Positions 14,430 through 20,729 of a DNA stretch of 64,000 bases are shown piece after piece. The notes under the pieces were generated by a model that worked only from the letters and a program-made list of their open reading frames with translations, was not told where the DNA came from and searched no databases. Positions within the stretch are counted from its first letter, which is position 1. Each line of letters starts with the position of its first letter. Position numbers and translations under genes: made by a program. The stretch is from the NCBI GenBank assembly GCA_034521975.1, contig JAXHLR010000009.1, positions 147,784-211,783 of the forward strand, given 5' to 3'. Origin of the DNA: Acidimicrobiales bacterium. Lineage in GTDB: Bacteria > Actinomycetota > Acidimicrobiia > Acidimicrobiales > SKKL01.

Positions 14430-15131
14430 GTGGGTCGCGAGCCGGGGCGCAACATCGGGAGAGAGGCCGCTGGCTTCGCCGTCGTCGCCGGCGTGTTCGG
14501 CCTCTCCTTCGGCATGGCCGCCCACGTTGAAGGGCTGCCGTGGTACCAGTCCACGGTCTTCTCGGTGCTCACCTTCGCCGGGGCGAGCCAGTTCGCCACG
14601 GTGGGCATCCTCGCCACCGGCGGGTCGGCGCTCGCCATCGTGGTGACCTCCGCCCTGCTCAACGCGCGCTTCCTACCGCTCTCCATCGCTGTCGCCAACC
14701 GGATCCGCTTCCGCGGATGGCGCCGGGCTCCCGCCACCCTCGTCATGACCGACCCCTCGGCGCTGTTCGCGCTCCAGGCCCCCGACCCACAGACGGCACG
14801 GCGGTGGTACTGGATCGGCGGCCTGGCCACCTGGGGGGCCTGGTCCACCGGCACCGCGGCTGGTGCGCTCATCGCCGAGACCATGGCGTTCGACCCCAAG
14901 ACCCTCGGCCTCGACGTCGCGCTTCCTGCACTGCTCCTCGGACTGTCGGCCAGCGCCCTCCGGCAACGGGTCCCGCTCGCGTTCCTCGGGTTCGGCTCGG
15001 TTGCTGCGATCGGCGCCATGCCGCTCGTGGCGGCCGGGGTCGAGTATCTGATCGTCGGGCTCGGCGCGGGTCTCGCAGCGATCATCGGTCTGGGAGATCC
15101 GCGCGAAGACGATCGGCCCGAGCCCGCATGA
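14430..15131 (+). CDS. azlC: AzlC family amino acid exporter, large subunit
   Basis: A 233-residue membrane protein with about six hydrophobic segments. AzlC hallmarks are GVFGLSFGMAA, FAGASQFATVGIL, LLNARFLPLSIAVA and MTDPSALFAL. With AzlD it exports branched-chain or related amino acids. The GTG at 14430 lies 5 bp after the bicupin stop, which fits the start of the family. Its stop overlaps the azlD ATG. In this locus it may dispose of an amino acid end product of ring opening, or have been recruited for a similar small acid. The substrate is inference. Confidence 0.88.
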   Translation: MGREPGRNIGREAAGFAVVAGVFGLSFGMAAHVEGLPWYQSTVFSVLTFAGASQFATVGILATGGSALAIVVTSALLNARFLPLSIAVANRIRFRGWRRAPATLVMTDPSALFALQAPDPQTARRWYWIGGLATWGAWSTGTAAGALIAETMAFDPKTLGLDVALPALLLGLSASALRQRVPLAFLGFGSVAAIGAMPLVAAGVEYLIVGLGAGLAAIIGLGDPREDDRPEPA

Positions 15132-15436
15132 GCTGGTTCCTCGTCGGATCGCTGGCCGCGATCTCGCTCGCGCTGCGGGGAGCAGGCCACCTCGCGCTGG
15201 GCGACCGCGTCCTCGGCGCACGAGCGGAGCGACGGCTCTACCTGGTGGCGCTGTCGCTGCTCGGAGCGGTCATCGCCAGTCAGGCCCTGACCACCGAAGG
15301 TGCCCTGGCGGTCGATGCCCGGGCGTTGGGCATGTGCGCCGCAGTCGCCGCCGCGTTCCTCCGCGCTCCCCTTTTGGCCATCTTCCTCGTCGCCACCGTC
15401 GTGACCGCGTCGGCCCGAGTCATCGGCGTGACATGA
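15128..15436 (+). CDS. azlD: AzlD family exporter, small subunit
   Basis: A 102-residue membrane protein with three to four hydrophobic helices, the normal size of AzlD. The central LRGAGHLALGDRVLG and the C-terminal LRAPLLAIFLVATVVTA match the family pattern. Its ATG overlaps the azlC stop (ATGA) and its stop overlaps the next ATG, so azlC, azlD and the LLM gene are one translational unit. Confidence 0.85.
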   Translation: MSWFLVGSLAAISLALRGAGHLALGDRVLGARAERRLYLVALSLLGAVIASQALTTEGALAVDARALGMCAAVAAAFLRAPLLAIFLVATVVTASARVIGVT

Positions 15437-16440
15437 GCACCGGCCTGCCGCGACTCGCGGTCATGCGTCTGTTCGACTCGGTGGCCCAAGCGGTCGACGT
15501 CGCTGTCGCGGCAGAGAAGGCCGGGCTCGACGCGGTCGGGATCGGCGACTCACCGCTGCTGTACCCCGACCCGTTCGTGACGATGGCCGCCGTGGTGCAG
15601 CGCACGGAGCGGATCGCGGTGACGCCGTGCGTCACGAACCTCGTCACGCGCCACTGGAGCACGCACGCCGGCGCCGCTCGGGCGATCGAGGAGATCGCCC
15701 CCGGCCGCAGCTGGTGGACGATCGCCACGGGGAACAGCGCCGTGCGGATGGCGCGCCTGGCACCTCAGCGTCTCGACGAGATGTCCGATGCCATCGCCGA
15801 GATGCGGGCACAGGCCGGTGACAAGCTGCGCATCATGATCGCGGCCGGCGGTCCTCGCTCCGCGGAGCTGGCCGGCAGTGTCGGCGACGGCATTCTCGTC
15901 GGCAGTGGCGCCGATGCCGACCTGGGGCGTGATCTGATCGATCGGGCCGAGGGCGCACGAGGCACCGACGCGCCGAGCCGGGAGCTCCAGCGCTGGCTCC
16001 ACGTCCTCATCAACCTCGCGGCCTCGGACCGACCCGAGGATCGGCGCGCGGCCGAGGACGAGATCCTCAACGCGGTGATCGGCTTCGCTCGCCACGCCCT
16101 GCGCGGCGGCCACCGCCTCGACGCCGTCCCCCCGGATCTCGTCAGGCCGATCGGGTCGTTCCTGGAGGCATATGACTTCGGGGCGCACGGCCGGGCCGGC
16201 CCACGACAGTCGAATGCCGCGATCCTTGCGGCCCAGCCCGACCGCGAAGCGATCCGTCGCTTTCTGTTCGAGCGGTTCGCGGTCGTGGGGCCACCAGAGA
16301 CCTGTGCCCAGCAGATCTCCAATCTCATCCGCCGGTGCGGGCTCGACGGCGTGTCGCTCTCGATCCCAGTGCTCCGCCCGGTCCAGCTCGTCGAACGTCT
16401 CGGGAGCGAGGTAATCCCTCGGATCGACGCCAGCCCCTAG
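15433..16440 (+). CDS. LLM class F420-dependent oxidoreductase 1
   Basis: A 335-residue luciferase-like monooxygenase family (TIM barrel) protein. Hallmarks are the repeated barrel start AEKAGLDAVGIGDSPLLYPDPF, the strand RIAVTPCVTNLVTRHW, and AGGPRSAELAGSVGDGILVG, closest to F420-using members such as methylene-H4MPT reductase-like enzymes. It would reduce or oxidise a substrate with F420 or flavin. The ATG overlaps azlD. It converges on bicupin B with a 4-bp overlap at the stops. It is similar to the protein at 19179-20147, sharing the GIGDSPxLY and NLVTRHW-type segments. Confidence 0.87.
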   Translation: MSTGLPRLAVMRLFDSVAQAVDVAVAAEKAGLDAVGIGDSPLLYPDPFVTMAAVVQRTERIAVTPCVTNLVTRHWSTHAGAARAIEEIAPGRSWWTIATGNSAVRMARLAPQRLDEMSDAIAEMRAQAGDKLRIMIAAGGPRSAELAGSVGDGILVGSGADADLGRDLIDRAEGARGTDAPSRELQRWLHVLINLAASDRPEDRRAAEDEILNAVIGFARHALRGGHRLDAVPPDLVRPIGSFLEAYDFGAHGRAGPRQSNAAILAAQPDREAIRRFLFERFAVVGPPETCAQQISNLIRRCGLDGVSLSIPVLRPVQLVERLGSEVIPRIDASP

Positions 16441-17237
16441 ACACCCACCAGCTCATTGCCCGCGCACAGGAGGGTCACACCAAGGTCCTCGGTCCAGTCG
16501 GGTTCGAAGCCCATGGTGGTGTCGTCGCCCCAGCGCAGCCACATCCCAGGGCGCAGTTCGACCTCCTCCGACCCATCCGGATGGCTGATGGTGACCCTTG
16601 CCGACCCGTCGAGTACGTAGCTCCAGGCATGGCCGCCCCCTTGCATGGGCAGCGCCTCCCCCGTCGGCCGCCACGACCCCGGGACGTGCACGATCGTGAC
16701 GGGGTGGTGGGTCGGGTCGGGTGCGTCCCCACCGGTCGAGAGCGATCGGACCTGCCACCCGTCCACCTTCGGATGCGGATGCCACGGCACATCCGGTGCG
16801 TACGCCACCCAAGGATCGTTGAACTCCCCGGGCGTGGGTGCATCGAAGGGCACGGCGTTGAAGTCGAGTGGACCCGCGCTCCACTCGAGCACGAGTGCCC
16901 CCAGCTCGCTCACCGGGTCGATCGACATCCCGTGAATGCTGCGCGGTGGACGGTCCAGCAGCATCTCCTGACGGAACACAAAGGTCCGAGGATCGGCGTC
17001 GGGGGAGGCGTATTCGACATACGGCAGGTCGCCGAAGAGCAGGTACACGAACTCGCGGGTGCTGCCGTGGTGGTGTCGGGTGTGCTGCGAGAGGGTGAAG
17101 TCCGACGGGACGAACGCCAGCTTGAGGCTGTTCCCGGTCTGCGGATCCGCGTAGAGCGTCTTGCACTTGGTGCCTTCGTACTGGGGGTGCCATACCTCCC
17201 AGTCGAGCGCGCTGGTGTCAATCACCTCGAGGGACAT
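16437..17237 (-). CDS. Two-domain cupin protein (bicupin B)
   Basis: A 266-residue protein of two cupin halves. The first has SQHTRHHHGSTREFVYLLFGDLPYVEY with several His that could bind a metal, and the second has GGGHAWSYVLDGSARVTISHPDG and VELRPGMWLRWGD. The layout is that of bicupin A, but identity is low by eye. It is transcribed away from SBP2 from the shared spacer at 17238-17408. A role in the same pathway as bicupin A is inferred from position only. Confidence 0.72.
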   Translation of the reverse strand: MSLEVIDTSALDWEVWHPQYEGTKCKTLYADPQTGNSLKLAFVPSDFTLSQHTRHHHGSTREFVYLLFGDLPYVEYASPDADPRTFVFRQEMLLDRPPRSIHGMSIDPVSELGALVLEWSAGPLDFNAVPFDAPTPGEFNDPWVAYAPDVPWHPHPKVDGWQVRSLSTGGDAPDPTHHPVTIVHVPGSWRPTGEALPMQGGGHAWSYVLDGSARVTISHPDGSEEVELRPGMWLRWGDDTTMGFEPDWTEDLGVTLLCAGNELVGV

Positions 17238-17408
17238 GCAGGCCTTCCTTCAATCAATTGGACACAATATGGAGACGGAGAACGTCAACAGCCCCGAAAT
17301 ATCGGGGTGACGCTTGACACCCCTGAGCCGAATTGTATACACAGATGGAGTCGGCTGACTAGGCCGCGCTGGCCACACCCCGCAGACAACCCCCCATGGA
17401 GAGACCGA
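17238..17408. promoter_or_regulatory. Divergent promoter region of bicupin B and SBP2
   Basis: On the plus strand TTGACA (17314-17319), a 16-bp spacer and TATACA (17336-17341) form a near-consensus sigma-70 type promoter for SBP2. The -10 box lies inside the palindrome TGTATACA at 17334-17341. Upstream, CCCCGAAATATCGGGG at 17292-17307 is a palindrome with arms CCCCGA/TCGGGG that resembles CCTGGAATATCAGG at 13548. Both elements recur at similar spacing, which suggests joint regulation of the two arms. Confidence 0.7.
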
Positions 17409-19079
17409 ATGAACCGAGATCGAGGGCGGGCCCCGGCCCGTCTCGCACCCCGAGCCCTGCTCGCGCTCCTCACCCTGATCGCCCTCGTCGCATCGGCGTG
17501 TGGGGGCGACGACGACGGCTCGTCGGGCGATGACAGCGGCGACAGTCCGGCCGACACCACGGCATCGGACGACTCGACCCTGACCGTGATCACCCCGGCG
17601 GTGCTGTCGAGCCTCGACCCCGAGCGCTACGAGGGCAACATCTCCCTCGATCTGATCCCGAACTTCGGTGGGACCCTCTTGTGGTGGGAACCGCCAGAGC
17701 CCGATGCCACGGTGATCCAGTCCCCCGACGAGATCGCGCCGGCACTCGCCGAGTCGTGGGAGATCTCCGAGGACGGCAAGGTCGTCACGTTCACACTTCG
17801 GGAAGGAGCGGAGAGCCCGTATGGCAATCAGGTGACCAGCGAGGACGTCCGCTGGAGCGTCGAACGGATGATCAACTCCGAGGGCGTGCCCATCGCGCGC
17901 ATCCTGATGAACCAGGGCGGGTGGAACCTCGAAGAGCCGATCGAGGTGGTTGACGACCGCACCTTCCGGCTGCACATCGACCAACCCAACGCGGTCAGCC
18001 TCTCGATCCTCACCACCTATTTCACGATGATTCTCGACTCGGCCGAGGTGCTCCAGCACGCCACCGAGGAGGACCCCTACGCATACGAGTGGCTCGCGGC
18101 CAATGACGCCTCCTTCGGCGCCTACACCGTCGACTCCTTCGACCCCGGCACGCAGGTGCGGCTCGCCACCAACCCCGGGTACTGGGGTGAGACCCCCGCC
18201 TACGAGGACGTGGTCATGCGCGCCGTCTCCGACGGGTCGAGCAGGCTCCAACTGCTCCAGCGTGGTGAAGCTGATGTCGGCTTCGGCCTCACCTTCGACC
18301 AGCTCACATCGGTCCAGGACGACCCGTCGCTGCAACTCGAGCAGATGCTGTTCCCCAGCATCATGCTCCTCGTCACCAACCACGAGGTCGAGCCCTTCGG
18401 CGACCCGCGCGTTCGCGAGGCACTCGCCCTCGCCATCGATCGAGACGCCATCGTCGAGGGCGCCTATCAGGGATTCGGCGCGCCGGCCCGTGACTACTTC
18501 CACAACGCCTTCGGGTTCGACCCGGCCGAGCAGCCACTCGAACAGGACCTCGACCGAGCCAGGAATCTGCTCGCCGAGGCCGGCGTGGAGGACCTGCAGC
18601 TCGAGCTGTCCTACAGCATCGGCAATCTCGGCCCCGAGGTCGAGCAGATCGCTGTGCTCGTGCGCGACCAGCTCGCCCAGATCGGCGTCGATGTGGAGAT
18701 CAACAACATTCCATCCAACGCCGACTTCGACGCGGGCAAGCGAGACGGCTCGCTCGCTGCGTGGCTCGCTACCAGCGCCCCGCAGATCCCGGATCCCGCC
18801 TACTACGTACAGGTCTTCTACGGGACTGATGGAATCGTGAACCTGATGGGCTACTCGAACCCCGAGCTCGACGATCTGGCCGTCGACATCCTCGAGACCC
18901 AGCCGGGACCAGAGCGCACGGCGCTCGTCGCCGACGCCAACGACATGATGCTCGACGACATGCCGTCCGTGCCGCTCGTGGACACCGAGAAGTACTACGT
19001 GTTCAACGAAGGCGTGACCGGCTTCATGGGGAATCCGCAGGCCAACGTCGAGTTCCGGCAGCTCCAGCCCGCCGGCTGA
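17409..19079 (+). CDS. ABC-type substrate-binding lipoprotein 2, family 5
   Basis: A 556-residue paralogue of the SBP at 10241-11926. It has a lipoprotein signal ending ASAC, a Gly/Asp/Ser linker, and a family 5 binding domain; long blocks match the first SBP (WSVERMINSEGVPIARILM, RLQL, and FDPGTQVRLATNP). Such pairs usually bind related ligands or serve different import states. The ATG at 17409 has GGAGAG upstream and a strong promoter; a longer frame to the left is noncoding. No transporter membrane genes are nearby. Followed by a 17-bp stem hairpin and LLM oxidoreductase 2. Confidence 0.9.
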   Translation: MNRDRGRAPARLAPRALLALLTLIALVASACGGDDDGSSGDDSGDSPADTTASDDSTLTVITPAVLSSLDPERYEGNISLDLIPNFGGTLLWWEPPEPDATVIQSPDEIAPALAESWEISEDGKVVTFTLREGAESPYGNQVTSEDVRWSVERMINSEGVPIARILMNQGGWNLEEPIEVVDDRTFRLHIDQPNAVSLSILTTYFTMILDSAEVLQHATEEDPYAYEWLAANDASFGAYTVDSFDPGTQVRLATNPGYWGETPAYEDVVMRAVSDGSSRLQLLQRGEADVGFGLTFDQLTSVQDDPSLQLEQMLFPSIMLLVTNHEVEPFGDPRVREALALAIDRDAIVEGAYQGFGAPARDYFHNAFGFDPAEQPLEQDLDRARNLLAEAGVEDLQLELSYSIGNLGPEVEQIAVLVRDQLAQIGVDVEINNIPSNADFDAGKRDGSLAAWLATSAPQIPDPAYYVQVFYGTDGIVNLMGYSNPELDDLAVDILETQPGPERTALVADANDMMLDDMPSVPLVDTEKYYVFNEGVTGFMGNPQANVEFRQLQPAG

Positions 19080-19117
19080 TCCACACCAGACCGTCCCCGG
19101 CCGCGCATCCGGGGATC

Positions 19118-19163
19118 GGTGTCGGGGCCGGGCGGGGAGTTGGGCTCGCCCGGCCCCGACACC
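19118..19163 (+). other. Strong stem-loop between SBP2 and LLM oxidoreductase 2
   Basis: GGTGTCGGGGCCGGGCG (19118-19134) is a perfect inverted repeat of 19147-19163, with a 12-base loop, ending 7 bases before the AGGAGGG ribosome site of the next gene. It has no U-tract. It may stop part of the transcription after SBP2 or protect the SBP2 transcript. The first SBP gene is also followed by a stem-loop (10181-10217). Confidence 0.7.
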
Positions 19164-19178
19164 ACCGACAGGAGGGTC

Positions 19179-20147
19179 ATGCCCGACATCGGTTTCATCT
19201 GGCTTCCGCGCTCGGTCCACGAGGCGGTCGCCATCGCGCGCGGGGTCGAAGCCGGGGGCTTCTGGGGTCTCGGAATCTCGGACTCACCGGTGCTGTACCA
19301 GGAGATGTACCCGGTCGTCTCGGCCTGTCTCGCGGCGACCGAGCACATCAAGGTCGGCTCCAACGTCACCAACCCGGTGAGTCGCCACTGGACCATCCAC
19401 GCGTCGAGTGCTCGAGCCTACGAGGAGCTACATCCGGAGCGGTACTACCTCGGGCTCGCCTCGGGCGACGGTGCCGTCCACAGCATTGGCCGACGTCCGG
19501 CCACCCTGGGACACCTCGCTCGCGCGGTCGACGACATGAGGGGCGCGATCCCCGACACGACCGAGATCCAGGTAGCGGCGAGCGGCCCGCGCGCCGCCGC
19601 GATGGCCGGATCGGTCGCCGATTCGGTCATCCTGGGCACCGGTGCCGAGCCCGCCGCCGTAGCCGAACTCGGGGGTCTGGCCCGAGCCTCGGCCGCCGAG
19701 CGGGGGAAGCGGGCGCCCCGGATCTGGGGGCTGATCCCCACCTACATCGTCGACGACGACGCCGACCTCGCCCAAGCTCGCCGTGACTACGCCGCCATTC
19801 CGGTCGCCTATGCCCGGTTCGCCTTCGACGTCACCTTCGCCTCCAAACACATCCCTACGGAGCTCCAGGCACCACTGCGCGCAGGGCTCGACCGCTACGA
19901 CTTCGGGCACCACGCCACAGTCGGGGTGCCAAACCCCAACGCACACCTCTTCGACGACACTCCCGAGGTGCTCGACTACCTCTTCGAGCGCATGGTGCTG
20001 TTCGGTACGCGCGAACAGTGCGCGACGCGCCTGGAGCGCTTCCTCGACACCGCCGACGTCGACGGTGTGCACCTGACGATCATCGCACCGGACCCGGTGA
20101 AGGTGGTGGAGCGAGCCGGAGACGCGTTCGCCCACCTCGTGGGTTGA
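19179..20147 (+). CDS. LLM class F420-dependent oxidoreductase 2
   Basis: A 322-residue luciferase-like barrel protein. Key segments are VEAGGFWGLGISDSPVLYQEMY, HIKVGSNVTNPVSRHWTIHA, VAASGPRAAAMAGSVADSVILG and a C-terminal FERMVLFGTREQCATRLERF. It is a homologue of the enzyme at 15433-16440. ATG at 19179 is chosen because GGAGGG lies just upstream; an earlier GTG falls inside the hairpin. It follows SBP2 and probably shares its promoter, with the hairpin reducing its level. Substrate and cofactor (F420 or FMN) are inferred from family only. Confidence 0.87.
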   Translation: MPDIGFIWLPRSVHEAVAIARGVEAGGFWGLGISDSPVLYQEMYPVVSACLAATEHIKVGSNVTNPVSRHWTIHASSARAYEELHPERYYLGLASGDGAVHSIGRRPATLGHLARAVDDMRGAIPDTTEIQVAASGPRAAAMAGSVADSVILGTGAEPAAVAELGGLARASAAERGKRAPRIWGLIPTYIVDDDADLAQARRDYAAIPVAYARFAFDVTFASKHIPTELQAPLRAGLDRYDFGHHATVGVPNPNAHLFDDTPEVLDYLFERMVLFGTREQCATRLERFLDTADVDGVHLTIIAPDPVKVVERAGDAFAHLVG

Positions 20148-20165
20148 CGCCTCGAACCCGGCTGG

Positions 20166-20618
20166 TCAGGTTCCACCGAGCTGCGAGTCGAGCACCATCA
20201 ACGTCTTGGTGCCGGTGACCGCACCGGTGCGCCGGATCCGGTCGATAACGCGCTTGAGATCCTGGACATCGCGAACGCGCAGCCAGACGAGTGCATCCGG
20301 ATCGCCGGCCAAGGTGAACAGCGCCTGGATCTCGGGGATGGCGTCGGCCAGACCCTCGATGGCGTTCACCGGTGCACTGCCGACGAACCGCAGCTCGGCG
20401 AAGGCCTCGAGCGGTCGGCCAAGGGCGGCGTGATCCACCAGCGCCGTATAGCCGGTGATGATCCCGGTCGTCTCCAGCCGATCGACTCGACGTTTCACAG
20501 CAGGCGCGGAGAGACCGACCCGGGACCCGATGTCGCCGTAGGTGCGCCGAGCGTTCTCGCGCAACAGGCCGATGATGTGCTGATCCGTTGCGTCGACGAT
20601 CGGAGGATCCCGGTCCAT
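20166..20618 (-). CDS. Lrp/AsnC family transcriptional regulator
   Basis: A 150-residue regulator with an N-terminal winged helix-turn-helix (about residues 8-55, DIGSRVGLSAPAVKRRVDRL) and a C-terminal RAM ligand-sensing domain (about 65-145). Lrp/AsnC proteins form octamers and respond to amino acids or related effectors. A TTG two codons upstream (20624) has slightly better spacing to GGAGA and is an alternative start. It is divergent from the AceE-like gene at 20730 with a 111-bp spacer, so that gene is the probable target. It converges on LLM oxidoreductase 2. Confidence 0.88.
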   Translation of the reverse strand: MDRDPPIVDATDQHIIGLLRENARRTYGDIGSRVGLSAPAVKRRVDRLETTGIITGYTALVDHAALGRPLEAFAELRFVGSAPVNAIEGLADAIPEIQALFTLAGDPDALVWLRVRDVQDLKRVIDRIRRTGAVTGTKTLMVLDSQLGGT

Positions 20619-20729
20619 GAACAACCATCATCTCCGATTCCGGCTCAACACGCACGCTTCATTGCGTTATCGCCTGGCTTCGGCAACGATCTATGGCGCG
20701 AAGCGACCCCGGTGGTTACCGTCACCGCC

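Noticed and set aside
16335..17408. Long N-terminal extension of SBP2
   Set aside because: It would cover bicupin B and the promoter. The signal peptide, GGAGAG site and TTGACA/TATACA promoter all place the start at 17409.
17250..19220. Long minus-strand frame opposite SBP2
   Set aside because: Antisense to a clear lipoprotein gene; composition is that of a shadow frame with no recognisable domain.
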